Below are positions 37,713 to 47,225 of a DNA stretch of 48,264 nt, piece by piece. The stretch is from Prochlorococcus sp. AG-363-A16 (GTDB lineage: Bacteria > Cyanobacteriota > Cyanobacteriia > PCC-6307 > Cyanobiaceae). The position numbers and the translations under genes were made by a program. How positions within the stretch are numbered: position 1 is the stretch's first letter; each line of letters opens with the position of its first letter. Where the stretch lies: contig QCFB01000014.1 in NCBI GenBank assembly GCA_003280345.1, positions 1-48,264 on the forward strand, read 5' to 3'. The notes beneath the pieces were generated by a model. That model was given only the letters and a program-made list of their open reading frames with translations. It ran no database searches and was not told the origin of the DNA.

Positions 37713-38924
37713 ATGGAATTATTTCCTTATTTTCAAATGGGTGGGAATGTAGCGGCGCCAAATGTCGTAAATGTTGCTGACCTTCGTGCATTAGCAAAAA
37801 ACCGACTCCCTCAGATGGTTTTTGACTATATAGATAGTGGGGCTGATCGTGAACAAACCTTGTCTCAGAATTGTACAGCATTTAACAAAATATATTTTCG
37901 GCCTAGATGTGCTGTTGAAACCCCAGCTTGTGATTTAAATATAAAAGTTCTTGGTGAGGAATTTAAACTTCCTTTTATTCTTGCTCCTGTTGGCAGTAGT
38001 AGGATGTTTTATCCTAAAGGTGAAGTTGTTGCCGCACGCGAGGCAGGAATTGCAGGCACTGGATATACACTTTCGACACTTTCAGGTTGTAGATTAGAAG
38101 AAGTCAAACAAGCAACGAATTTTCCTGCTTGGTATCAATTATATTTGCTTGGTGGTAGGGATGTTGCTTTAAAAACAATTCAGCGAGCTAAAGCAGCAGG
38201 TTTTTCGGCAATTGTGGTCACAATTGATACTCCTGTTTCCGGATTACGTGAACGAGATGTACGAAATGGAACAAAAGAATTGTTATCAATGAACCCTATT
38301 GCGATGCTCCCATTTATATCACAAATGTTAGTGAAACCTTGTTGGCTTAGCCAGTGGTTAGGAGATGGAGGCTTAATGAATTTCCCAAACGTTGAGCTTG
38401 ATGATGGACCAATGGGATATACGGAAATAGGCCCAGCCTTGGAACAATCTGTTGTCACTTGGAATGATCTTAATTGGATTCGTGAGGCTTGGGGTGGAAA
38501 AATTATAGTTAAAGGTGTCCACATAGGTGAGGACGCGAAAAAAGCAATCGATTGTGGTGTAGATGCAATTGTTGTTTCAAATCATGGCGCCCGGCAACTT
38601 GATAGTGTAGCTCCTACAATTAGGGTGCTTCCTGAAATTATTGAGGCTGTTAATGGTCAAATAGATGTATTATTGGATGGTGGAATTCGTAGAGGTGGAG
38701 ATATAGTTAAAGCTCTATGTCTTGGAGCAAAAGGAGTATTAATAGGTAGAGCCTATGCTTATGGACTGGCAGCAGGGGGTGGTCCTGGAGTTGCAAGAAC
38801 AATCGATATTCTTCGCTCAGATATTTTGCGAACAATGAAGCTTTTAGGTTGCGACTCTGTAAATAAGCTGGATAGAAGTTTTGTGTCTATTCCTGATAGT
38901 TGGAAGAAGCACTATTCGACTTAA
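37713..38924 (+). CDS. lldD: FMN-dependent alpha-hydroxy-acid oxidase/L-lactate dehydrogenase (LldD/GOX family)
   Basis: A TIM-barrel FMN enzyme of about 403 residues from the ATG at 37713; a TTG at 37668 would add 15. Conserved parts are LPFILAPVGSSRMFYPKGE, TLSTLSGCRLEEV, WYQLYLLGGRD, VVTIDTPVSGLRERDVRNG, VKGVHIGEDA, and VSNHGARQLDSV with the catalytic His (residue 291). LLDGGIRRGGDIVKALCLGAKGVLIGR is the FMN phosphate site (two blocks). It oxidises L-2-hydroxy acids such as L-lactate or glycolate. Which one cannot be told from the sequence. About 99 bases separate it from dld; the DUF1537 gene follows after 32 bases. Confidence 0.87.
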   Translation: MELFPYFQMGGNVAAPNVVNVADLRALAKNRLPQMVFDYIDSGADREQTLSQNCTAFNKIYFRPRCAVETPACDLNIKVLGEEFKLPFILAPVGSSRMFYPKGEVVAAREAGIAGTGYTLSTLSGCRLEEVKQATNFPAWYQLYLLGGRDVALKTIQRAKAAGFSAIVVTIDTPVSGLRERDVRNGTKELLSMNPIAMLPFISQMLVKPCWLSQWLGDGGLMNFPNVELDDGPMGYTEIGPALEQSVVTWNDLNWIREAWGGKIIVKGVHIGEDAKKAIDCGVDAIVVSNHGARQLDSVAPTIRVLPEIIEAVNGQIDVLLDGGIRRGGDIVKALCLGAKGVLIGRAYAYGLAAGGGPGVARTIDILRSDILRTMKLLGCDSVNKLDRSFVSIPDSWKKHYST

Positions 38925-38956
38925 TTAATAATTTTACCCACTTTCAAGTATTTTTT

Positions 38957-40315
38957 ATGAAGATCGTTGTCTTTGATGATGACCCTACAGGATCGCAGAC
39001 TGTGCATGGTTGCCAACTGCTTTTGTGTTGTGATAAGGAAAGTATTATTAATGGAATAAGGGACGCCTCGCCGTTACTTTTTTTATTAACAAACACACGT
39101 TCAATGTCAGCACATATTGCTGCTGATAAAACACGAGAAATTTGTCAATCTTTGATGCAGGCTCTTAAAAGTGAGAGGATTTCTATTGAAGATGTTTTAT
39201 TTGTTAGTCGCGGAGACTCTACTCTTCGTGGTCATGGGGTAATTGAGCCAGCAGTGATAAATCAAATGTTAGGACCTTTTGATGCAACCTTTCATGTCCC
39301 AGCATTTTTTGAAGGAGGAAGAACAACTGTTGAGAGTGTTCATTTGCTAAATGGGATTCCTGTCCATACAACTCCTTTTGCTAAGGACAAAATCTTTGGA
39401 TACTCAAACAGTGATTTAACACTTTGGTTGGAAGAAAAGAGTGATGGGAGTATTTGTGCTGACAATGTTGCCCGCCTCAAGCTTCCTCTTTTGGATGCTG
39501 CTTTGGGATCAGAAGCTGGAATGAAGAGGCTTATTAATTGGCTTTTGAAACTTTCTCACAATAGAGCCGTTGTAGTTGATGCGGAAATCCCTGCACAATT
39601 GGATATTTTGGCTAAAGCAATTAGAAGTTTGATTCATAAAAAACGATTCCTTTTTCGTTCTGCAGCAAGTTTTATTAATTGCTTAGCTAGTATTCCCACA
39701 AATCATTATGTGAAATCTGAGCTTATTTCTTTAAGACTTAGAACTCAATCTGGCGATCAGAAGCCTGGGCTAGTGATAGTGGGTTCACATGTTCCATTAG
39801 CAGATGAGCAATTGGAATGTTTATTGCAGCATGGTGAATGTGTAGGTCTTGAGTTGTCAGTTAAGGAGTTTGCGCGAGCCCTAGAAGAAGAATTTTCAGA
39901 CATCAAGCTTTCTGCTTTGCAGAATGATTATTGGAACCAGTTGAATAATTTTCTATCTTCAGATAAGACACCAGTGCTTTATACAAGTCGTGGAGAGCTT
40001 GAGTTTACCTCTGCTCAAGAAAGGATAAGTTTTAGCAATTCACTTGCAGATTTCGTGGCTCGACTTGTGGCGAGAGTAGCTCCAGAATTGGGCTATGTAA
40101 TTAGCAAAGGAGGTATTACGACTCATTCTTTTCTAGAGAAGGGATTGGAATTGGATTCAGTAAAGTTGAAAGGACAATTGATACCTGGCCTATCAATGGT
40201 ATGTGCTGAGAAGTATTGCTTAGCAAAAGATCTTCCTGTTATTACTTTCCCAGGTAACTTTGGGCAAAGGGATACTCTATTGTATGCATGGAGATTAATG
40301 GAAAGTCTCAAATAA
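38957..40315 (+). CDS. Four-carbon acid sugar kinase family protein (DUF1537)
   Basis: A 452-residue protein of the two-domain DUF1537/OtnK-DtnK family of ATP-dependent kinases for four-carbon acid sugars such as D-threonate and D-erythronate. The N-terminal substrate domain has FDDDPTGSQTVHG (residues 6-18) and SRGDSTLRGH (84-93). The C-terminal nucleotide domain has YVISKGGITTHSFL (from about 380) and GNFGQRDTL. The ATG at 38957 fits the family; the frame is open upstream to 38900 inside lldD. The usual partners, a PdxA2-type dehydrogenase or OtnC/OtnI, are absent here, so the substrate is open. It ends 43 bases before convergent icd. Confidence 0.85.
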   Translation: MKIVVFDDDPTGSQTVHGCQLLLCCDKESIINGIRDASPLLFLLTNTRSMSAHIAADKTREICQSLMQALKSERISIEDVLFVSRGDSTLRGHGVIEPAVINQMLGPFDATFHVPAFFEGGRTTVESVHLLNGIPVHTTPFAKDKIFGYSNSDLTLWLEEKSDGSICADNVARLKLPLLDAALGSEAGMKRLINWLLKLSHNRAVVVDAEIPAQLDILAKAIRSLIHKKRFLFRSAASFINCLASIPTNHYVKSELISLRLRTQSGDQKPGLVIVGSHVPLADEQLECLLQHGECVGLELSVKEFARALEEEFSDIKLSALQNDYWNQLNNFLSSDKTPVLYTSRGELEFTSAQERISFSNSLADFVARLVARVAPELGYVISKGGITTHSFLEKGLELDSVKLKGQLIPGLSMVCAEKYCLAKDLPVITFPGNFGQRDTLLYAWRLMESLK

Positions 40316-40358
40316 AATTGATTAATTTCCAGGTCTGAGTCTAATTATTCTTGTTTAT

Positions 40359-41783
40359 TTAGAATCTTTCAATAATAGATTTTGCAAACTCACTGCAACT
40401 TAATGGCTTTACTGGTGGTTCCATAAGACGAGCAAGGTCATATGTAACTTTATGGTCAGAAATTGATTTACTTATTCCTTTTGTTATTAAGTTAGCGGCT
40501 TCTTTCCAGCCTAAAAATTCCAACATCATTACACCACTCAGTATCACCGAGCCTGGGTTTATGCGGTCAAGACCTGCATGTTTAGGAGCAGTTCCATGAG
40601 TTGCTTCAAAAATCGCTGCTTTGTCACCAATGTTTGCCCCTGGAGCCATCCCTAACCCCCCTACAATTGCCGCAGCAGCATCAGAAATGTAGTCTCCATT
40701 AAGATTAAGGGTTGCAAGAATTGAGTACTCTTGAGGCCTTGTCTGAATTTGTTGAAAGATACTGTCGGCAATTCGATCATCGACCATTACCATTTCGCGC
40801 CATTTGCTATTTCCATGTGTTTCCCCAATATCTTCGATGACTGACTTAACTTCTAAGCAGATGGCATCTTTTTTTTCTGGAGTAAGAGAACTATATCCAG
40901 GCTCAATTAGACTTGCATTGTTTTCAATATTGATTGCAGAGTCATTTTCTATGTTTTGAAGAATCCAACTTTCGCGTTCAGTAATACATACATCACGGAA
41001 TTCAGTGGTGGCCAATTCATAACCCCAATCTCTAAATGAACCTTCCGTAAACTTCATAATATTACCCTTATGTACAAGGGTTACATGTCGCTTTGAGCCT
41101 GAAAGAGTTAGTGCATGTTGAATTGCTTTGCGAATATGTCTTTGGCTGCCTTGTTTACTTACTGGTTTTACTCCTATCCCAGACCCTTTTGGAATTTGCC
41201 TTTCGCCAAGTTTGCCATTTGAGGGGATTACTGTAGTGTTTAAATATTCAATTAAGTTAATGGCAACTTGATCATTAGCCTCCCATTCAATCCCCATATA
41301 AATATCTTCTGTATTTTCTCTATATACGATGACATCAAGATCTTGAGGACGCCTATGTGGACTTGGTGTGCCTTCGTAATAACGGCAGGGCCGAACACAT
41401 GAATAAAGGTCAAATATTTGTCTAAGTGCTACATTTAGAGAGCGAATTCCTCCCCCAATAGGTGTTGTTAAAGGACCTTTGATTGCTACCCCGTAAGTTC
41501 GGATTGCCTCGAGTGTGTCTTGCGGTAAATATTGGTAAGTACCATAAATATCGCAAGCTTCATCGCCTGCATAAATCTTGAACCATTCGATTCGACGTTT
41601 GTTTTTATATGCCTTTTTGACAGCTGCATCAAGTACCGCTTGGGTGGCAGGCCAAATGTCTACACCTGTACCATCTCCACGAATGAAGGGGATAATTGGA
41701 TCGTTAGGTACTTGTGGATGACCATTCACAAAGCTAATTGCTGTGCCTTGGCTGGGAGCTATGAGCTTCTCAAACTGAGCCAT
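40359..41783 (-). CDS. icd: NADP-dependent isocitrate dehydrogenase
   Basis: Icd oxidatively decarboxylates isocitrate to 2-oxoglutarate, the carbon skeleton for ammonium assimilation in cyanobacteria. The ATG at 41783 (MAQFEKLIAPSQGTAISF) gives 474 residues; an upstream ATG at 41819 adds 12. Motifs are FIRGDGTGVDIW, GPLTTPIGGGIRSLNVALRQ with the substrate-binding Ser, LVHKGNIMKFTEG, NLNGDYISDAAAAIVGGLGMAPGANIG (two blocks), and the NADP-binding EATHGTAPKHAGLDRINP. In cyanobacteria icd is often under NtcA; I see no good GTA-N8-TAC site here, but the upstream region holds a strong dyad. Confidence 0.96.
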   Translation of the reverse strand: MAQFEKLIAPSQGTAISFVNGHPQVPNDPIIPFIRGDGTGVDIWPATQAVLDAAVKKAYKNKRRIEWFKIYAGDEACDIYGTYQYLPQDTLEAIRTYGVAIKGPLTTPIGGGIRSLNVALRQIFDLYSCVRPCRYYEGTPSPHRRPQDLDVIVYRENTEDIYMGIEWEANDQVAINLIEYLNTTVIPSNGKLGERQIPKGSGIGVKPVSKQGSQRHIRKAIQHALTLSGSKRHVTLVHKGNIMKFTEGSFRDWGYELATTEFRDVCITERESWILQNIENDSAINIENNASLIEPGYSSLTPEKKDAICLEVKSVIEDIGETHGNSKWREMVMVDDRIADSIFQQIQTRPQEYSILATLNLNGDYISDAAAAIVGGLGMAPGANIGDKAAIFEATHGTAPKHAGLDRINPGSVILSGVMMLEFLGWKEAANLITKGISKSISDHKVTYDLARLMEPPVKPLSCSEFAKSIIERF

Positions 41784-41876
41784 GAAGAAAGATTGACTAT
41801 CTGATTGATTTGATCTCACGGCGAGCTTATGACTTGGCGGGGCTCATAAAGAGCAGGAAATTGATCATTAGCTAAT

Positions 41877-41924
41877 CCTGTAAACAATTCTCGTTACTTT
41901 TAACGAAGAATGATCCTTAACAGG
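41877..41924. promoter_or_regulatory. Nested inverted repeats between icd and the divergent unknown gene
   Basis: An outer pair CCTGT (41877-41881)/ACAGG (41920-41924) encloses ATTCTCGTTA (41887-41896), loop CTTT and TAACGAAGAAT (41901-41911), the latter with one bulged A. The core TCGTTA-CTTT-TAACGA is a perfect palindrome and could be an operator serving either gene, or a hairpin in a leader RNA. Confidence 0.45.
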
Positions 41925-41988
41925 AAAGTCATAAACGTGCTTCAAAGCCAATTGCATGGCAATGTCATTAAGTATTTAGGATTGTTCG

Positions 41989-42429
41989 GTGAACGCTGCT
42001 GATCAGGTGCAAAGCGTTGCGTGGGCTCATGCATTGGCTTTATCAGTCACCCTTGTTCGGCAACATTTCCCAGAGGCTTCCCCCAATCTCACACCTTGGC
42101 GTGATGATCCTGAGACTAGGCGCTGGCTTCAGCCTGAAACAATTGACTTAGCCTTTCACTTTCCAGGTTGGAGCCCAAGATTGCAATGTAGAAGTTTGCT
42201 TATGCAATTGACTATCAGGAAATTGGATGTTTCTTATCGCCCTCGTCTTCTTGGTGTTCTAATTCGGGGCATGACATTTGATGGAGAGCGATGGCGCTTA
42301 GTCACTGTTGGTGATTGGCAGCCAACAGGCTCCCATTTACCTCAATTGGCACAACTTGATCAATTGCATACGATTTGTCGAGACTTATTTGACCTCTTTC
42401 CTTTATGTTCTTCTTCAGATGATATTTAG
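41989..42429 (+). CDS. Conserved picocyanobacterial protein of unknown function
   Basis: A 146-residue protein starting at GTG. It has helices at the N terminus (AWAHALALSVTLVRQHFPEA), a central beta-rich portion (LQCRSLLMQLTIRK, RPRLLGVLIRGMTFDGERWRLVTVGDW) and a final helix (LDQLHTICRDLFDLFP). There is no signal peptide or membrane segment, and I recognise no domain. It lies 81 bases upstream of ho1 on the same strand, so a link with bilin synthesis is possible by position only. It is divergent from icd. Confidence 0.72.
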   Translation: MNAADQVQSVAWAHALALSVTLVRQHFPEASPNLTPWRDDPETRRWLQPETIDLAFHFPGWSPRLQCRSLLMQLTIRKLDVSYRPRLLGVLIRGMTFDGERWRLVTVGDWQPTGSHLPQLAQLDQLHTICRDLFDLFPLCSSSDDI

Positions 42430-42509
42430 TAACCCTTCTTGGCTAAAAGGTTGTTTATGCTTATGGAAGAAGATTACTTCATTCAACTTATCAATTGCAC
42501 GCTGAACAA

Positions 42510-43232
42510 ATGACTGTAGCTCTAGCGATGCAACTTAGAGAAGGCACCAAGAAGGCCCATACAATGGCTGAAAACACAGGTTTTGTGAGTTGCTTTCTCA
42601 AAGGGGTGGTGGATAAGTCCACTTATAGAAAGTTGGTGGCTGACCTTTACTTCGTATACTCAGCCATGGAAGATGAAATTGGCAGGCTATGTGCTGAACG
42701 TCACCCTGTAGTTGGGATGATTGGGTTTCCAGAGCTCAATCGCAGAGAAAAACTGGCGCAAGATCTTGATTATTATTTTGATAAAAACTGGTCAAATCAC
42801 TTAGAGCCAACTAATGCAGCAAAAGCTTATGTAGAACGTATTCACAAGGTTGCAAAGGAGGCGCCAGAGCTACTTGTTGCTCATCACTACACACGATACT
42901 TAGGTGACTTATCTGGAGGACAAATCTTGAAAAACATTGCTCAAAAGGCACTAAACCTTTCAGATCTTGATGGTTTGCATTTTTATGAGTTTGATTGCAT
43001 TAATGATCACAAAGCCTTTAAGCGAAATTACAGCTCTACTTTGAACTCTTTACCAATAGATCAAGCGATGGCTGATTTGATAGTGGAGGAAGCCAATAAG
43101 GCTTTTAAATGCAATATGGATATGTTTAAGGAATTAGAGGGTAATCTTATTGCTGCAATAGGTAAGGTTCTCTTTGGTTTTCTTACAAGAAGAAAGCATA
43201 AGGGAAGCACGGAAAATAATAACTTCTCGTGA
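42510..43232 (+). CDS. ho1: Heme oxygenase
   Basis: The enzyme opens heme to biliverdin IX-alpha, CO and iron with ferredoxin, the first step of bilin synthesis. The ATG at 42510 (MTVALAMQLREGTKKAHTMAE) gives 240 residues with the proximal heme ligand His17; an in-frame TTG at 42495 would add five. The family signature LLVAHHYTRYLGDLSGGQILKN is complete (written here across the helix). The C-terminal tail is basic. pebA and pebB follow 212 bases downstream, which makes a route from heme to phycoerythrobilin. Confidence 0.95.
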   Translation: MTVALAMQLREGTKKAHTMAENTGFVSCFLKGVVDKSTYRKLVADLYFVYSAMEDEIGRLCAERHPVVGMIGFPELNRREKLAQDLDYYFDKNWSNHLEPTNAAKAYVERIHKVAKEAPELLVAHHYTRYLGDLSGGQILKNIAQKALNLSDLDGLHFYEFDCINDHKAFKRNYSSTLNSLPIDQAMADLIVEEANKAFKCNMDMFKELEGNLIAAIGKVLFGFLTRRKHKGSTENNNFS

Positions 43233-44176
<944 letters not shown>

Positions 44177-44185
44177 TAAAAAGAT

Positions 44186-44959
44186 ATGAGTGCTTTTCGT
44201 AATTCAAGCCTTGACCCTGTAAATATTGCAGATTGGAGATGGACTCCAATACTACAATTAACAATTAAGGCTTTATCACGATTTCAATTAGATCCTTATC
44301 CCATCCCTACTCAATTTCTTGAAAGAGAAGAGACTTCGGGCTCTAAATCCAATCCTTTTAGGGTCAGAACTATAACTTGGGCTTGTAAAACTAATAAGTT
44401 GAGGCAAGCCCGAGCTGTTTGTCTACATGCTGGTAGGTCAGCATCAGTATTTAATTTTGTTATTAGCCCTTGCCCAAACTTTGATCTTCCTTTTTTTGGT
44501 GCTGACTTTGTAACTCTTCCTTCAGGTAATCTATTGGCATTGGACTTTCAACCAGCTTTAAAGTCTGACAAGTTGCATACAGACCAGGTTTGGAATCGTT
44601 TGTTGCCGATACATAGACGATGGCAAGATTTAGTACCTGATGGAGGACCTATCCCTATAGAAGCTGAACCTTATTTCTCTCCTGGAATGCTTTGGACGAG
44701 GTTCCCTTTAGGCAATAAGGCTGAGGAGCTTATTTCCAGTGTAATTTTGCCAGCATATAATGAATATTTAATGCTGTATTTGCAACTAGTTAGTGAGTCT
44801 AAAATGATTTCCCTTAGCCGTTCTGAAATTCTTAAAGAGGGTCAAAAGCGTTATATGAAGTACAGGTCAGAAAAGGATCCTGCCAGGGGAATGTTAACGC
44901 GTTTTTATGGTAGTCAATGGACTGAGTCTTATATCAAAGATGTCCTTTTTGATTTATGA
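44186..44959 (+). CDS. pebB: Phycoerythrobilin:ferredoxin oxidoreductase PebB
   Basis: PebB reduces 15,16-dihydrobiliverdin to 3Z-phycoerythrobilin with ferredoxin. The 257-residue protein has the family blocks PNFDLPFFGADFVTLPSGNLLALDFQP (two conserved stretches), EPYFSPGMLWTRFPLG, and the final YRSEKDPARGMLTRFYGSQWTESYI. It is the second of two adjacent bilin reductases that descend from one another. In Prochlorococcus, which lacks phycobilisomes, PEB would serve a reduced phycoerythrin or a sensory role. Confidence 0.93.
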   Translation: MSAFRNSSLDPVNIADWRWTPILQLTIKALSRFQLDPYPIPTQFLEREETSGSKSNPFRVRTITWACKTNKLRQARAVCLHAGRSASVFNFVISPCPNFDLPFFGADFVTLPSGNLLALDFQPALKSDKLHTDQVWNRLLPIHRRWQDLVPDGGPIPIEAEPYFSPGMLWTRFPLGNKAEELISSVILPAYNEYLMLYLQLVSESKMISLSRSEILKEGQKRYMKYRSEKDPARGMLTRFYGSQWTESYIKDVLFDL

Positions 44960-45069
44960 GAATAAATTTGGATTATAAATGTATAAACTGACTGAATTAT
45001 TTTTTGAATTTGGCTCTCATCAATGCTAATTATTAGAGGGACTTGCTTCCTTAAGTTTTACTATTACTC

Positions 45070-45549
45070 ATGAGACAAAAAGTTTTATTTGTTTGCCTTG
45101 GCAATATTTGCCGTTCTCCTGCTGCTGAGGCAGTCTTTTTGCATTGCCTTAAGGCTAAAGGCTTTGAATTAACTGTCGAAGTGGATTCGGCAGGAACGGG
45201 CGGCTGGCATGTTGGAAACCCTGCAGATTCAAGGATGAGATCTGCTGCAAAAAAAAGAGGCATTGATATTAGTAGTCATGCACGACAAATTCAATTAGAA
45301 GACTTGCAAAACTTTGACTTAATTTTAACTATGGACAATGATAATTACTCGGCTGTAAATTCACTTGCCCTTGAATTAGGAGAAAGAGCAACGGCAAAGA
45401 TTAAGCCTATTTTGAGTTATTCTAATACAACAAAAATGATTGAGGTGCCTGATCCATATTACGGTGGTGAACTTGGATTTGAGAAAGTATTAGATTTGCT
45501 TCAGGATGCATGTGAAGGACTTTTGGCAGAGCTCATTCTGAAGAATTAG
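45070..45549 (+). CDS. Low-molecular-weight protein-tyrosine phosphatase
   Basis: A 159-residue phosphatase with the P-loop VCLGNICRSPAAEA, giving nucleophile Cys9 and Arg15. The general acid Asp lies in EVPDPYYGG, with the two adjacent tyrosines common in the family. The fold is complete. Substrates are unknown; in bacteria, relatives act on tyrosine kinases of polysaccharide export or on arginine phosphate. It starts 110 bases after pebB and ends overlapping the panC/cmk tail by 17 bases. Confidence 0.92.
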   Translation: MRQKVLFVCLGNICRSPAAEAVFLHCLKAKGFELTVEVDSAGTGGWHVGNPADSRMRSAAKKRGIDISSHARQIQLEDLQNFDLILTMDNDNYSAVNSLALELGERATAKIKPILSYSNTTKMIEVPDPYYGGELGFEKVLDLLQDACEGLLAELILKN

Positions 45550-47083
45550 GCCAGACTTCTTGAGGAACTTTTAGTCGGAATAGTGTTATAAGAGCATCCA
45601 CTACTTCTTCTATATTCATTCCATCAGTGATTAGTTCCTCGGCGTCTATAGCCTTTATTAATGGCGAAATTTCCCTTGAACTATCTAATCTATCTCTTTC
45701 TATAATTTCAGATTCTAGATCTTTTAGATTAGGTACTAAATAACCTTGCTGTTTTAAATCATTTGAGCGGCGTTTAGCTCTTTCAAGTGAGCTTGCTGTA
45801 AGAAACACCTTTAATTCTGCATTTGGGAACACTGCAGTACCTATATCTCTTCCTTCAGCAACTAGTCCTCCATGAAAACCCATATTTTTTTGTTGTGAAG
45901 TCAATGCTAAACGGACATTGCCAAGAGCAGCAACCTCTGAAACTAAAGAAGTGACTTCTGGAGAGCGGATTGCTTCAGTAACATCTTGCTCATTAATAAG
46001 AACCTTTTGTTTTCCTGATTTGTGAGGTTTTAATTCCAGTTTGGCTTGGTCTAGCAGCTGTGTAATTGCTGATTCGTTTTGGAGATTGATTCCTTCTTCT
46101 TTTATTAACCAAGTCACGGCTCTATACATTGCACCAGTGTCTAAATAAAGCAGTCCAAGCTTCTTTGCAACAGCTTTTGTCACAGTGCTTTTGCCTGCAC
46201 CTGCAGGCCCATCAATGGCAATAATTGGTTGACGTTGCATTAGGAATGTGTGATCTATTAGGCGGGTTTTGCCGCAGCGAACTGCCGCTGCTAGTAGACT
46301 CAGTTTGTTTGTATTATCTACTGGTTGAAGCAGGTGTGGATCTAGAAGTTCTAAATATTCAACTTCTAAACCTTTCTCAGTTATGGAAGAGTGAAGTTGC
46401 TTTAGATCTAGAACTTTTCCCTCTAGTGTTTGTTTGGCTGCAATAGCAAGTGATCGAGGTAAAGATAAGGCCTTTTCTTTTTCAGATGAGTTGAGATATA
46501 GGTTCCTTGAACTATATGCAAGACCATTTTTATCTCGAATTGTTTTAACGCTAACAACCTTGACGGGTAGCCCTAGATCTCTAATTAGTTGTTTCAAAAT
46601 CACCAGCTGTTGCCAATCTTTTTCTCCAAGGACTAGGACATTAGGCTTTACAAGACATAAGAGTTTAGAAATGACTGTTGCTACACCATCAAAGTGTCCT
46701 GGTCTATTGCGTCCACATAAGTGAGCTTGGAGCCTGGAAGGTACTTTTATTTTGAAATGTGAACCATCATCACCTGGAAAGATTTCATCGACAGATGGAG
46801 CCCAGATTGCATCTGCCCCATATTTTGTTGCTAATGAACAATCTTGATCAAGATCTCGAGGATAATTTGCGAAATCTTCCTTTGGTCCAAATTGCAGTGG
46901 GTTAACAAAAATGCTTACCAGGACAACATGATGTTGATTGTTATCACTTTTTTTACAGGTTTTGATTAACTCCCCATGACCTTTATGCAGGCTCCCCATT
47001 GTTGGGACAAAGCCAATTGGTGAATTTTGCTGAGACCGCCAAAGTTGGAGGTCAGCTTTGGTTTTGAGGATGTGGCAATTCAC
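45533..47083 (-). CDS. panC/cmk: Bifunctional pantoate-beta-alanine ligase/cytidylate kinase
   Basis: A cyanobacterial fusion. The N-terminal PanC half (pantothenate synthesis) has FVPTMGSLHKGHGELI, NPLQFGPKEDFANYPRD, GRNRPGHFDGVATVI and GEKDWQQL. The C-terminal Cmk half (CMP to CDP) has IAIDGPAGAGKSTVTKAVAK, YLDTGAMYRAVTWL and the AEGRDIGTAVFPNA motif. I chose GTG at 47083 (MNCHILKTKADLQLW, with GGAG upstream) because homologues begin near there; a TTG at 47176 would add 31 unlike residues. It is divergent from purM. Confidence 0.95.
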   Translation of the reverse strand: MNCHILKTKADLQLWRSQQNSPIGFVPTMGSLHKGHGELIKTCKKSDNNQHHVVLVSIFVNPLQFGPKEDFANYPRDLDQDCSLATKYGADAIWAPSVDEIFPGDDGSHFKIKVPSRLQAHLCGRNRPGHFDGVATVISKLLCLVKPNVLVLGEKDWQQLVILKQLIRDLGLPVKVVSVKTIRDKNGLAYSSRNLYLNSSEKEKALSLPRSLAIAAKQTLEGKVLDLKQLHSSITEKGLEVEYLELLDPHLLQPVDNTNKLSLLAAAVRCGKTRLIDHTFLMQRQPIIAIDGPAGAGKSTVTKAVAKKLGLLYLDTGAMYRAVTWLIKEEGINLQNESAITQLLDQAKLELKPHKSGKQKVLINEQDVTEAIRSPEVTSLVSEVAALGNVRLALTSQQKNMGFHGGLVAEGRDIGTAVFPNAELKVFLTASSLERAKRRSNDLKQQGYLVPNLKDLESEIIERDRLDSSREISPLIKAIDAEELITDGMNIEEVVDALITLFRLKVPQEVWPNSSE

Positions 47084-47225
47084 AGAAAAATGATCTCCAA
47101 CAATTGCAATGCTTTTCTGAACTGAGTTCGGATAAATGTCATGACTAGCTTTATTGAAGGCTGGCTCATTTGGCAATGAAGGAGGAGGATCAATCCATTA
47201 GCTCTTAGAAGACTCGGAAAGCACT

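Noticed and set aside
40359-41783. Icd considered as a dehydrogenase partner (PdxA2-like) of the DUF1537 kinase
   Set aside because: Both are beta-decarboxylating dehydrogenase-type enzymes, but this protein has all isocitrate dehydrogenase motifs and is convergent to the kinase, so it is the housekeeping icd.
41784-41988. NtcA site upstream of icd
   Set aside because: I looked for GTA-N8-TAC. The GTA and TAC strings near 41880-41897 have 12 bases between them, so they do not fit.
41910-42005. Possible 31-codon leader peptide in front of the gene at 41989
   Set aside because: It runs into the next gene in another frame, lacks a ribosome-binding site, and shows no run of a regulatory amino acid.
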